Origin: Ruegeria arenilitoris
GTDB lineage: Bacteria; Pseudomonadota; Alphaproteobacteria; Rhodobacterales; Rhodobacteraceae
DNA length: 64,000 bases
NCBI RefSeq assembly: GCF_042675705.1
Contig: NZ_JBHTJJ010000006.1
Strand: one strand, 5' to 3'
Numbering within the stretch: the first letter of the stretch is position 1; each line of letters starts with the position of its first letter. A program made the position numbers and the translations under genes. This document shows positions 26,579 through 34,412 of the stretch, piece by piece. The notes beneath the pieces were generated by a model that searched no databases, had not been told where the DNA came from, and saw nothing but the letters and a program-made list of their open reading frames with translations.

Positions 26579-26959
26579 TCATTGTGCCCTTTGGGGCAGT
26601 TCATCCGTGATGTCGTAGTAGTCGCCCTTGTCCGCCACGAAGATGTGGCGAGCCAGTTTCAACTGAGTGGGCTGGTCCAGAGCCCCCATCGAAACCGAAA
26701 TCGTGTCTTCGTCCTTGTGTTGCCAGAACAGAAAGCTTCCGCATGCCTTGCAGAAACCACGCCGGGCCGTGTCCGAAGCCTGGAACCATCCCAGCGGTTC
26801 GCTGCTGTTCAGGGTCAGGTTGTCCTGGTGGGTCGCGGTCGAGGCCCAATAATGCCCTGACTGCCGACGGCATTGCCCGCAGTGGCAGGCCGAGGGCGGT
26901 GACAGCTCTCCGTTGATCGTGAAGGCCACCGAACCGCAAAGGCACGATCCTTTTTGCAT
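26579..26959 (-). CDS. GFA-family (glutathione-dependent formaldehyde-activating-like) protein
   Basis: Zinc-binding protein of 126 residues with the cysteine pattern of the family: Cys6 and Cys8 in GSCLCG, Cys25, 27 and 30 in CHCGQC, and a later FCKACGS pair. Family members are linked to the spontaneous reaction of formaldehyde with glutathione. Next to two oxidative demethylases that can release formaldehyde, a detoxifying role is plausible but unproven. The ATG at 26959 lies 4 bases after the LysE stop. Confidence 0.85.
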   Translation of the reverse strand: MQKGSCLCGSVAFTINGELSPPSACHCGQCRRQSGHYWASTATHQDNLTLNSSEPLGWFQASDTARRGFCKACGSFLFWQHKDEDTISVSMGALDQPTQLKLARHIFVADKGDYYDITDELPQRAQ

Positions 26960-26963
26960 GGCT

Positions 26964-27587
26964 CTATCCCTTTCCTGCAGGTGCCGCGCTGGTTCCCAGC
27001 AGGACGCCATAAATGATGAAACAGGTGGCCATGACGCGGCGCACCCAGACGTTGAACACGGCGCCCAGCGCCGCCCGCCCCATCACCGCACCCAACAGTG
27101 TGAACCCGGTGTAGCTGAGCGTCGTGATGATCAGCGCCGTCGGCATGATGATCGCCATTTGCTGCCAGATCGGTACATCGGGCTGCACGAACTGGGAAAA
27201 CGCGGCCAGGTAACCTGCGACGCTCTTTGGATTGATAGTGGCGACAGCCAAGGCATGGAGATAGACATGGCGGGCCGGGCGCTGACTGGCTGGTGCGGGA
27301 CGCGCGGCGTTCATCCACCCCCGGAGCCCCATCCAGATCAGGAACCCCGCCCCAATCAGCTTGGCCACGAAAAATCCGGTTGGCGAGGCCGCGATCAGGG
27401 CCGTTACTCCCAGAGCCGACAGGATCAGAAAGGCGCTGGCCTGGGTCAGGATGGCCAGGACCCCAAGCATCGCCTTGGGAAATGGCAGGCTCATCCCGTT
27501 CGAGATGCAATTCACCGCATTCGGACCCGGCGTGGTCACGAAAACCACCCAGAACAGCGCGAATATGGTCCAGGCCTCAAAGCTCAT
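26964..27587 (-). CDS. LysE/RhtB-family exporter
   Basis: Inner-membrane transporter of 207 residues with about six hydrophobic segments. The TTPGPNAVNCISNGM motif after the first helix is typical of LysE-type amino-acid exporters. The substrate is unknown; in this cluster it may export an amino acid or toxic methylated product. The ATG at 27587 overlaps the regulator stop by one base (TGATG), so the two are translationally coupled. An upstream extension inside the regulator gene is rejected. Confidence 0.85.
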   Translation of the reverse strand: MSFEAWTIFALFWVVFVTTPGPNAVNCISNGMSLPFPKAMLGVLAILTQASAFLILSALGVTALIAASPTGFFVAKLIGAGFLIWMGLRGWMNAARPAPASQRPARHVYLHALAVATINPKSVAGYLAAFSQFVQPDVPIWQQMAIIMPTALIITTLSYTGFTLLGAVMGRAALGAVFNVWVRRVMATCFIIYGVLLGTSAAPAGKG

Positions 27588-28156
27588 CAGTACACCGGCG
27601 GAGCGATCACCCAGACGGCCACGGCGGGTTCGTCGTAAGGGTTTGCCCATTGGTAGGGTTCGTGCTTGATCCGAAAGCTGTCCCCGACGCCGACGGTGAA
27701 ATTTCGGCCTCCGATCGTCAGGTCGAGACGGCCCGAGATCATGTATCCAACCTCTTGCGTCGGACGGTTGGCCGGGGTCTGCATCCGGGAATGGGGCTCA
27801 AAGGTGGAATGCACCATCTCGAAATCATCGGTCAGGTCAGGTGACAGCAATTCCTCGATCAGCCCTTCCTCGCCCGACCCCATCGGCCGGCGCGAACCGG
27901 CGCGCACCACATAGCCCTGTTCCTCGGCCAGAACGCCGGTGTGAGCGAACAGCATCGACATTGGCACGCCCAGGCATTCCGCGATCAGGCGCAGATCCGA
28001 GATCGACGGAGCAGACAAATCGCGCTCGACCTGGCTAAGCCAGCCCACCGACCGGTCCAACCGCGAAGCGATATCGGTCAGCGTCAGCCCGCGCGCCTTG
28101 CGCAGCGCGCGAATGTCCGCCCCCAGCGTCGCAGCGATATGGGCTTGATCGTTCAC
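27587..28156 (-). CDS. XRE-type regulator with C-terminal cupin
   Basis: Regulator of 189 residues. The N-terminal XRE helix-turn-helix (LRKARGLTLTDIASRLDRSV, residues about 17-36, then QVERDLSAPSISDLRLIAE) is followed by a cupin domain (PTQEVGYMISGRLDLTIG) that probably senses a small effector. It starts at a GTG and is the first gene of the minus-strand run, so it is likely to control lysE and the downstream genes, and perhaps itself through the repeats at 28191-28237. Confidence 0.85.
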   Translation of the reverse strand: MNDQAHIAATLGADIRALRKARGLTLTDIASRLDRSVGWLSQVERDLSAPSISDLRLIAECLGVPMSMLFAHTGVLAEEQGYVVRAGSRRPMGSGEEGLIEELLSPDLTDDFEMVHSTFEPHSRMQTPANRPTQEVGYMISGRLDLTIGGRNFTVGVGDSFRIKHEPYQWANPYDEPAVAVWVIAPPVY

Positions 28157-28190
28157 GCTTCCCCCTCCGAGTCATGAAATTTACGTCACA

Positions 28191-28237
28191 TTTTTCACGA
28201 TGCCCCGAATCGGTGAAAATTCCAAGATATTTTTCAC
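28191..28237. promoter_or_regulatory. Candidate operator with three TTTTTCAC-type half-sites
   Basis: TTTTTCAC occurs at 28191-28198 and 28230-28237, and the inverted form GTGAAAA lies between them at 28213-28219. The inner pair forms an inverted repeat with an 11-base spacer. The site is in the intergenic region upstream of the XRE-cupin gene and of the divergent DUF1294 gene, so it may be the binding site of the XRE regulator. Confidence 0.45.
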
Positions 28238-28272
28238 TACCGATCCTGATCCTTCCACGCTATGGCTGCGGA

Positions 28273-28545
28273 ATGTGGATCGTCATTCTGTATTTCTGGG
28301 CCATCAACGCGTTGACTTTGCTGGTGTTCGGCTGGGACAAGCTGCGGGCGATCCGACGCAGACGGCGTGTCCCGGAGAAGTGGCTTTTGCGACTGGCGCT
28401 GTTGGGCGGCAGCCCCGCAGCTTTGCTGGGTCGCTGGATATTCGGGCACAAGACCCGGAAAAAGCGGCTGACGACTCTGCTGTATGCCATTGCGGCTTTG
28501 CAGGCGGGCGCGATCTACCTGTTCCTCACCTACAGTTCTGTTTGA
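28273..28545 (+). CDS. DUF1294-family small membrane protein
   Basis: Protein of 90 residues with two or three hydrophobic segments (WIVILYFWAINALTLLVFGW and a second region beginning LLYAIAALQAGAIYLFL) around a basic loop (LRAIRRRRRVPEKWLLRLALL) that includes GGSPAALLGRWIFGHKTRKK, the DUF1294 signature. The function is unknown. The ATG at 28273 is preferred over an upstream in-frame ATG (28174) that would reach into the regulatory region. Confidence 0.75.
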   Translation: MWIVILYFWAINALTLLVFGWDKLRAIRRRRRVPEKWLLRLALLGGSPAALLGRWIFGHKTRKKRLTTLLYAIAALQAGAIYLFLTYSSV

Positions 28546-28583
28546 AACTGGAATTTGGCAGTGCGATCGGGCAATGGTTGCAC

Positions 28584-29480
28584 ATGATTGACAGAACTTC
28601 GTCCCAGGCGCTGGCCATCGGGTCAGTGGCGGTGTCCCTGCTGGTGCTGCTGCTCAAGGTCCTGGCATGGCATTTGACCGGGTCGGTCGCTCTGTATTCC
28701 GACGCAATGGAATCTTTGGTCAACGTGGTTGGCGCGCTGCTGGCGTGGTTCGCCATTCGGATGGCGGAGCGTCCTGCCGACAGCAATCACCCTTTCGGAC
28801 ATCACAAGGCCGAAAACTTCTCGGCCATCGCCGAGGGGACCCTGATCGTTCTCGCCGCAATCTTGATCATTCAGGAAGCCTTGGGCGCCTTGTTCGCCCC
28901 TCACCTGGAGCAGCTTGGGCCGATCGGACTGGCCGTGAACGCCGCGGCCATGGTGTTAAACCTGATCTGGGCACGGGTGCTGATCGCGGCGGGCGAGCAG
29001 CGGCGGTCACCGGCAATGACGGCCAATGGACGCCACCTGATGACCGATGTCTGGACTTCGGCCGGGGTCTTGTTGGGACTGATCCTCGTATTGCTGACAG
29101 GCTGGGCCGTTCTTGACCCGCTGCTGGCCATTCTGGTGGCCGCAAATATTCTGCGCGAAGGCTGGAAGGTCATTTTCCATTCGGCCGGAGATCTGATGGA
29201 TTCCGCGGCCCACACCGAGGACACGGACATCATCGAAGCCGCCGTTCGGAACTCGTCTCAGGGAGCCTTGCAGATCCACGATCTGCGCACACGTCGGGCC
29301 GGCAAAGCCGTGTTCATCGAATTTCACCTAGTCGTCGATCGCAACATGACAGTCGGTGACGCCCACGACATCTGCGACGCGATCGAAGATGCAATCGCGG
29401 AAAAGCTGCCCGAGGCCCGGACCATCATTCACGTGGAGCCGGACTCTCAGCTCAAAGCCTCGGGGATCGAACCGGAATAA
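28584..29480 (+). CDS. Cation diffusion facilitator (metal efflux) transporter
   Basis: CDF-family divalent-metal/proton antiporter of 298 residues. The aspartate of helix II (SVALYSDAMESLVN, Asp40), the NHPFGHHKAE loop and the HLMTDVWTS motif of helix V form the typical transport site, and a C-terminal cytoplasmic domain follows (VVDRNMTVGDAHDICDAIED). Zinc, iron or manganese cannot be distinguished. It starts 38 bases after the DUF1294 gene, on the same strand. Confidence 0.87.
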   Translation: MIDRTSSQALAIGSVAVSLLVLLLKVLAWHLTGSVALYSDAMESLVNVVGALLAWFAIRMAERPADSNHPFGHHKAENFSAIAEGTLIVLAAILIIQEALGALFAPHLEQLGPIGLAVNAAAMVLNLIWARVLIAAGEQRRSPAMTANGRHLMTDVWTSAGVLLGLILVLLTGWAVLDPLLAILVAANILREGWKVIFHSAGDLMDSAAHTEDTDIIEAAVRNSSQGALQIHDLRTRRAGKAVFIEFHLVVDRNMTVGDAHDICDAIEDAIAEKLPEARTIIHVEPDSQLKASGIEPE

Positions 29481-29485
29481 AGGTT

Positions 29486-29941
29486 CTACAGACGCCCGAA
29501 AACCTGCGCGAGGATACGCGACAGCCCTTCGGCATCGGCCTGCTCGAACGCATCGGGCTGATCGCTGTCGATATCAAAGACCCCGATGACCTGCCCCGCA
29601 GAATCCCGCACCGGCAGAACCAGTTCGGACCGGGTCGACGAGGCGCAGGCAATGTGCCCCTCAAACGCATCCACATCCGGGACCAGCTGAACCTCTCCGG
29701 TGCGCGCCGCTGCCCCGCAGACCCCGCGGGAGAATGGAATGACCAAACACCCGTGCCCGCCTTGATAGGGTCCGATCTTCAACAACTCCGGCTCGGTCAC
29801 ACGGTAAAACCCCGTCCAGTCAAAGCGGTCGTCGCTGTGATGCACCTCGCAGGCGACGGTGGCCATCAGAGCGACCTGATCAGTTTCACCTTCCGTCAGG
29901 GCTTCGATGGTTTTGGACAAGAGCGCGTAGTCAGCTTTCAT
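29486..29941 (-). CDS. msrC: Free methionine-(R)-sulfoxide reductase (GAF domain)
   Basis: GAF-domain enzyme of 151 residues that reduces free methionine-R-sulfoxide. The three functional cysteines of the fRMsr family are in HGCLVIPFSRGVCG and IACASSTRSELVLPV, and the FDWTGFYRV motif is present. The ATG at 29941 is chosen because it aligns with usual fRMsr starts; an ATG at 29962 would add seven residues. It converges with the CDF gene with a five-base gap. Confidence 0.85.
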   Translation of the reverse strand: MKADYALLSKTIEALTEGETDQVALMATVACEVHHSDDRFDWTGFYRVTEPELLKIGPYQGGHGCLVIPFSRGVCGAAARTGEVQLVPDVDAFEGHIACASSTRSELVLPVRDSAGQVIGVFDIDSDQPDAFEQADAEGLSRILAQVFGRL

Positions 29942-29960
29942 GGGGTCATTTCCAAAGTGC

Positions 29961-29989
29961 AACCGGGCCGCAACCGCTGCGGCCCGGTT
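29961..29989 (-). terminator. Strong hairpin after the thiolase gene
   Basis: A perfect 11-bp stem AACCGGGCCGC/GCGGCCCGGTT with a 7-base loop lies between the thiolase stop and the msrC start on the same strand. The following sequence has only a short T-run, so termination would be partial. Confidence 0.55.
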
Positions 29990-30014
29990 CAGCTAATGGC
30001 AAAATGCCAAAGCG

Positions 30015-31187
30015 TCAAACCCGCTCGATCGCGATTGCAGTGCCTTCACCGCCTCCGATGCAGATCGCGGCCACTCCGCGCTTCAGGCCACGCTTCTCGA
30101 GTGCATTTAGAAGCGTCACCATGATGCGTGCACCTGAGGCACCGATCGGATGACCAAGGGCGCAGGCGCCTCCGTTGACGTTGACCTTGTCGCGCGGCAG
30201 GCCCATTTCATGCATGAAGGCCATCGGAACAACGGCAAAAGCCTCGTTCACTTCCCACAGGTCCACGTCGTCCTTGCTCCAACCGATCCGTTCCAGCAGC
30301 TTCTGCGCGGCCGGGACCGGAGCCGTCGTGAAAAGGCCGGGCGCCTGGGCGTGGCTCGCGTGGCCCAGGATGCGGGCACGGACATTCAGGCCGCGCGCCT
30401 CAGCCGTGTCAGCCGCGGCAAGAACCAGCGCCGCCGCGCCATCCGAGATTGACGACGAATTGGCCGCCGTCACCGTGCCATCCTTGCGGAATGCCGGCTT
30501 CAGCGTCGGTATCTTTTCCGGCCGCGCCGATTTGGGCTGCTCATCCGAATCCTGAATGATTTCACCTTTGCGGCTTCGGACCGTGACGGCTGCGATCTCG
30601 TCCGAGAAGGCCCCGCTGGCCTGCGCTTCGAGCGCATTCGACAGCGACTTCAACGCGTATTCGTCCTGCGCCTCTCGGGTGAATTGATAAGCCTCGGCGC
30701 AGTCTTCAGCAAAAGTGCCCATCAGGCGGCCCTTGTCATAGGCATCCTCCAGCCCGTCCAGGAACATGTGATCCACCACCTGGCCGTGACCGATACGCGC
30801 CCCGCCGCGCATCTTGGGCAGCAAGTAGGGCGCATTCGTCATGCTTTCCATTCCACCCGCAACCATCGAGTCTGCATGGCCAAGCGCGATCTGATCGAAC
30901 GCCATCATTGCCGACTTCATGCCCGACCCGCACATCTTGTTCAGTGTGGTCGCAGGTACCTCTTCACCCAGACCTGCCGCGAACCCTGCCTGCCGCGCCG
31001 GAGCCTGCCCCTGACCGGCGGGCAGAACGCAGCCCATCAAAACCTCGTCGACCGTCTGCGTCTTGGCGTTTTCAAGCGCCGCACAAATGGCGACGCCACC
31101 CAGTTCCGCCGCAGGCACGCCGTCGAACATTCCTTGAAACCCGCCCATCGGCGTCCGGGCCGCACCAGCGATCACAACCTCTTTCAT
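30015..31187 (-). CDS. Acetyl-CoA C-acetyltransferase (thiolase)
   Basis: Thiolase of 390 residues that condenses two acetyl-CoA to acetoacetyl-CoA or cleaves 3-ketoacyl-CoA. The catalytic residues are in place: Cys86 in NKMCGSGM, His346 in ALGHPIGASGAR and Cys376 in CIGGGEG, with the NEAFA loop. Length and motifs fit the biosynthetic AtoB/PhaA group, which would feed polyhydroxybutyrate or the ethylmalonyl-CoA route. No phaB or other pathway gene is adjacent. The gene has a good upstream GAGGAG site. Confidence 0.88.
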   Translation of the reverse strand: MKEVVIAGAARTPMGGFQGMFDGVPAAELGGVAICAALENAKTQTVDEVLMGCVLPAGQGQAPARQAGFAAGLGEEVPATTLNKMCGSGMKSAMMAFDQIALGHADSMVAGGMESMTNAPYLLPKMRGGARIGHGQVVDHMFLDGLEDAYDKGRLMGTFAEDCAEAYQFTREAQDEYALKSLSNALEAQASGAFSDEIAAVTVRSRKGEIIQDSDEQPKSARPEKIPTLKPAFRKDGTVTAANSSSISDGAAALVLAAADTAEARGLNVRARILGHASHAQAPGLFTTAPVPAAQKLLERIGWSKDDVDLWEVNEAFAVVPMAFMHEMGLPRDKVNVNGGACALGHPIGASGARIMVTLLNALEKRGLKRGVAAICIGGGEGTAIAIERV

Positions 31188-31287
31188 GTGACGACTCCTC
31201 CTTTTGTCGAGTGCTTGGATACCGAATGGTAAGAAATGCCGTCTAGCGTATTTCTACGATCGATCGACGGAATCCGAGGGGAGTCAC

Positions 31288-31626
31288 GTGGCACTGAGCA
31301 GCAAAACGACAGGCGAGACGCAGATCATCACAGTCGACGCCACCCGCATCGACGCCGCCATGGCGATACAGTTCAAGGACGACATGCGGACCCAAACCGC
31401 AAATGGGGCCGGTCGGATCATCCTGGACCTGTCTGCGGTCGAGTTCATAGACTCCAGTGGATTGGGCGCGATCGTGGCATCAATGAAGCAGCTTGGAAAT
31501 GGGCGCAGGCTGGAACTGGCGGGATTGCAGCCTGTCGTGGCAAAGGTTTTTCGGCTGACGCGGATGGATACGGTTTTCAAACTGCATCCCAACTTGGATG
31601 ACGCGCTGGCCTCCGAGTTGGAGTGA
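31288..31626 (+). CDS. STAS-domain anti-sigma-factor antagonist (RsbV/SpoIIAA-like)
   Basis: STAS protein of 112 residues expected to bind an anti-sigma factor/kinase and be switched by serine phosphorylation. The conserved VEFIDSSGLGAIVASM stretch holds the phosphoacceptor (Ser56 or Ser57). The GTG at 31288 follows GAGGGGAG; a longer TTG-started version would reach into the upstream region. The next gene is a kinase-like anti-sigma factor whose start overlaps its stop. Confidence 0.88.
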   Translation: MALSSKTTGETQIITVDATRIDAAMAIQFKDDMRTQTANGAGRIILDLSAVEFIDSSGLGAIVASMKQLGNGRRLELAGLQPVVAKVFRLTRMDTVFKLHPNLDDALASELE

Positions 31627-32108
31627 AGCGCCAGGGGGCAAATGGCGTGACAGTCAACTGCGAAGACGGCCGACTCGAAGTGGCATTCCCTGCCGTCGAA
31701 GCCGAGGCCAGCCGCGCCATCGCTTCGCTGCACGCGGGGCTGTCAAATTTCGGCTTGCCGGGGCAAAAGATTGCGGACATCAAGATCGTGTTGGCCGAGG
31801 CGATCAACAATGTTGTCGAACACGCCTACGCAGAGTGCGCGCCCGGAATGGTCCGGGTATCCGTGCTGGACTCCAAAGATCATCTGGAGGTCCAGATCGC
31901 CGACACTGGGCGCCCCCTGCCCGGCCTGAAGATACCTGATGGCATTCCTGCCAGCGTGGAAACCGATACATCAAATCTGCCCGAAGGTGGTTTCGGTTGG
32001 TTCCTGATCCGCACATTGGCCGACGAGGTGCGGTATGACCGCAAGAACGGCCAAAACCTGCTATTCTTGCGGTTTGAGCGCACAAAAAAAGCGGATCGGC
32101 CACAATAA
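31623..32108 (+). CDS. HATPase_c anti-sigma factor/serine kinase (RsbW-like)
   Basis: GHKL ATPase of 161 residues, of the HATPase_c_2 type that phosphorylates STAS antagonists and sequesters sigma factors. The N-box (DIKIVLAEAINNVVEHAY) and the G1/G2 region (LEVQIADTGRPLP and EGGFGWFLIRTLADEV) are intact. The GTG at 31623 overlaps the STAS stop (GTGA); a second GTG at 31647 is also possible. No sigma factor or PP2C phosphatase gene lies nearby. Confidence 0.85.
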   Translation: MKRQGANGVTVNCEDGRLEVAFPAVEAEASRAIASLHAGLSNFGLPGQKIADIKIVLAEAINNVVEHAYAECAPGMVRVSVLDSKDHLEVQIADTGRPLPGLKIPDGIPASVETDTSNLPEGGFGWFLIRTLADEVRYDRKNGQNLLFLRFERTKKADRPQ

Positions 32109-32175
32109 CGCCCAGATCGGACCATTGTCGCGCCGCAAACGACCGGCAGAAACAAGGGGTAGCTCAGATAGCTTC

Positions 32176-32222
32176 CCTCGGCGCCATGTGTCACAGCCCC
32201 CACCCAGTGAACGGCGCCGAGG
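32176..32222. repeat. 10-bp inverted repeat in the gap before the GGT-like gene
   Basis: CCTCGGCGCC at 32176-32185 pairs perfectly with GGCGCCGAGG at 32213-32222 across a 27-base loop, upstream of the gene at 32297. It could be a terminator stem for the anti-sigma pair or a leader structure; no U-run follows. Confidence 0.35.
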
Positions 32223-32296
32223 ACCTTCTCCTTGAAATGACTGGACATCAGCCATCGGCACCCTAGTGTCGACCCGTTCAGGAGGAGACCCATTCC

Positions 32297-33874
32297 ATGC
32301 GCGATTTCCATGCCCCCGGCCGTTCCGAGGTTTTGTCGACCGAAGGGATGTGCGCAACCTCGCATCCGCTGGCTGCAAAGGTGGCGCTGGACATTCTGGG
32401 CCGCGGGGGAAACGCGATGGACGCCGCCATTGCCGCGGGCGTGCTTCTGGGCATCTGCGAACCGCAGATGACAGGTCTGGGTGGCGACTGTTTCGTTCTT
32501 TTCAATCGCGCGGGCGAAACGACGGTTCGCGCGCTGAACGGCTCTGGGCGGGCGCCCGCTGCAGCCTCGGCCGAAGATCTGCGGGCTCGTGGGTTGGCTA
32601 CGGTGCCACTTGACGACCCCGAAGCGGTGACAATCCCCGGCGCCGTCGACGCATTCTGCCACCTGTCAGAAGCCGAGGGTCGATTGGGGATCGAGGCCCT
32701 TCTTCAACCTGCAATTTACTATGCCGAAACGGGCGTTCCAGTTGCACCCCGCGTTGCGCATGACTGGTCGATCGGGGCCGAAACGCTGCAGGGCGCAGCG
32801 CGGGATCACTATCTGATCGACGGCCGCGCCCCAACGACAGGTCAGATGTTTCGCGCTCCGGGTCAGGCAGAAGTCCTGCGTCGCGTGGCCCGAAATGGGC
32901 GTGACGCCTTTTATGAGGGCGAAATCGCCGATGACTTGCTGGCCGCTTTGAATTCCCGAGGCGGGATTCATTCGGCCACGGATTTTCACGACACAAAGTT
33001 CATCGAAGCCTCACCGGTTGGAAGCGACTACCGCAACGCTGAACTGCTTGAACATCCGCCGAACGGACAAGGCGCGACTGCGATCCTGCTTCTTAACATC
33101 CTTAAGCATTTCGACATTGCCGGCATGGACCCGTGGGGCGCCGAACGGGCGCATATCGAAGCCGAGGCGACCAAGCTGGCCTACGATGCACGCAACCGGT
33201 TCATCGCCGACCCGGATCATACGTCGCGCATGGAACATTTTCTGGCGCCGGAAACGGCGGCAAAGCTGGCCGAGCTGATTGATCCCCGGCGCGCCATGAC
33301 CGCCGCCGCCCCGCTGACCGAAGCGGTGCACAAGGACACGGTTTATGTCACGGTCGTCGACCGGGATCGAATGGCTGTTTCTCTGATCTATTCGATCTTC
33401 CACAGCTTCGGATCGGGCATCGCCTCGGAAAAGTTTGGCATTCTCCTGCAGAACCGCGGATGTGGTTTCAACCTTGAACCGGGGCATCCGAACGAGCTGG
33501 GCGGCGGCAAGCGCCCGATGCACACCATCATTCCCGCGATGCTGAAGCAAAACGGCCAGATTGCCATGCCGTTCGGCGTGATGGGCGGGGCCTATCAGCC
33601 GACGGGCCACGCGCGCCTTGTTTCCAACCTTCTGGATTTCGACTTGGGGCTGCAGCACGCCGTCGACGCTCCCCGCGTTTTTGCCGACGGTTCGATCTTG
33701 AAGATCGAACCGGGCTACAACCGCAGGATCGCGCAACAATTGTCAGACTTGGGCCACAATGTCGTCGAGACGGAAACGCCTTTGGGCGGTGCACAGGCGA
33801 TCCGAATCCATCAAAGCGGAGTATTGGAAGGCGCTAGCGACCCCCGAAAGGACGGCTGCGCTTTGGGTTACTGA
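32297..33874 (+). CDS. Gamma-glutamyltransferase-family (Ntn hydrolase) protein
   Basis: Protein of 525 residues of the GGT family, whose members self-cleave at a threonine that becomes the nucleophile. The likely cleavage threonine is about residue 348 in HKDTVYVTVVDRDRMAVS. Also visible are the N-terminal GGNAMDAAIAAGVLLGI, MTGLGGDCFVLF and the C-terminal HTIIPAML and GGAYQPTGHARLVSNLLDF segments. No signal peptide is visible, unlike periplasmic Ggt, so it may be cytoplasmic and act on an amide or a small gamma-glutamyl compound. The substrate is unknown. Confidence 0.82.
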   Translation: MRDFHAPGRSEVLSTEGMCATSHPLAAKVALDILGRGGNAMDAAIAAGVLLGICEPQMTGLGGDCFVLFNRAGETTVRALNGSGRAPAAASAEDLRARGLATVPLDDPEAVTIPGAVDAFCHLSEAEGRLGIEALLQPAIYYAETGVPVAPRVAHDWSIGAETLQGAARDHYLIDGRAPTTGQMFRAPGQAEVLRRVARNGRDAFYEGEIADDLLAALNSRGGIHSATDFHDTKFIEASPVGSDYRNAELLEHPPNGQGATAILLLNILKHFDIAGMDPWGAERAHIEAEATKLAYDARNRFIADPDHTSRMEHFLAPETAAKLAELIDPRRAMTAAAPLTEAVHKDTVYVTVVDRDRMAVSLIYSIFHSFGSGIASEKFGILLQNRGCGFNLEPGHPNELGGGKRPMHTIIPAMLKQNGQIAMPFGVMGGAYQPTGHARLVSNLLDFDLGLQHAVDAPRVFADGSILKIEPGYNRRIAQQLSDLGHNVVETETPLGGAQAIRIHQSGVLEGASDPRKDGCALGY

Positions 33875-33891
33875 CGCCGCAACGGCGTCAG
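33871..33891. terminator. Bidirectional hairpin after the GGT-like gene
   Basis: A perfect 9-bp stem CTGACGCCG/CGGCGTCAG with a CAA loop overlaps the GGT-like stop codon and lies before the converging hspQ gene. There is no clear U-run. Confidence 0.5.
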
Positions 33892-33898
33892 CACCGCA

Positions 33899-34225
33899 TC
33901 AGTTCAGTTGGAAGTGCAGCGGATAGCTGCCGTCCCGAAACGGCCCGAACATGTTGGGAATGTCAGGATGATCAACAGGTTCGCCTGACTGGTCGGCAAT
34001 CAGATTTTGCTCTGATACATAAGCCACATAGAAGGATTGATCGTTCTCGGCCAGCAAATGGTAGAACGGCTGATCCTTGATCGGGCGGCTGTCTTCGGGA
34101 ATTGCCTCGTACCATTCCTCGGTGTTCGCAAATTCCGGATCCACGTCAAAAATCACCCCTCGGAAGGGATGTTTCTTGTGACGAACCACCTGGCCCAGGC
34201 GGTACTTTGCATGTGTCTTCAGCAT
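33899..34225 (-). CDS. hspQ: Heat-shock protein HspQ (YccV-like)
   Basis: Small protein of 108 residues. AKYRLGQVVRHKKHPFRGVIFDVDPEF near the N-terminus and DQPFYHLLAENDQSFYVAYVSEQNL in the middle mark the HspQ/hemimethylated-DNA-binding YccV fold. In enterobacteria HspQ acts as a specificity factor for Lon-dependent proteolysis. The ATG at 34225 gives the usual family length; an upstream in-frame extension is unlikely. Confidence 0.87.
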   Translation of the reverse strand: MLKTHAKYRLGQVVRHKKHPFRGVIFDVDPEFANTEEWYEAIPEDSRPIKDQPFYHLLAENDQSFYVAYVSEQNLIADQSGEPVDHPDIPNMFGPFRDGSYPLHFQLN

Positions 34226-34412
34226 TGTTTCAGCCCCCAAGGCACTTACTAAACCTTTCCGCCGGCAATTGCCAATCATTGATCTGAAATTCCCGGAAAC
34301 AGTCTGTGAACCTATGCCTGACAGTCGGCGGCCTGCGGCACAGTTTCTTATACGATTGTGATTTCCTCAGCCTGCAATCTGCGCTAGAATAAAGAAAAAA
34401 GGCACGAGGCAC

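Noticed and set aside
32150..32235. tRNA-like text (GTAGCTCAGATAGC) in the gap before the GGT-like gene
   Set aside because: There is no matching D-stem and no TTCGA-type T-loop, so a cloverleaf cannot be formed.
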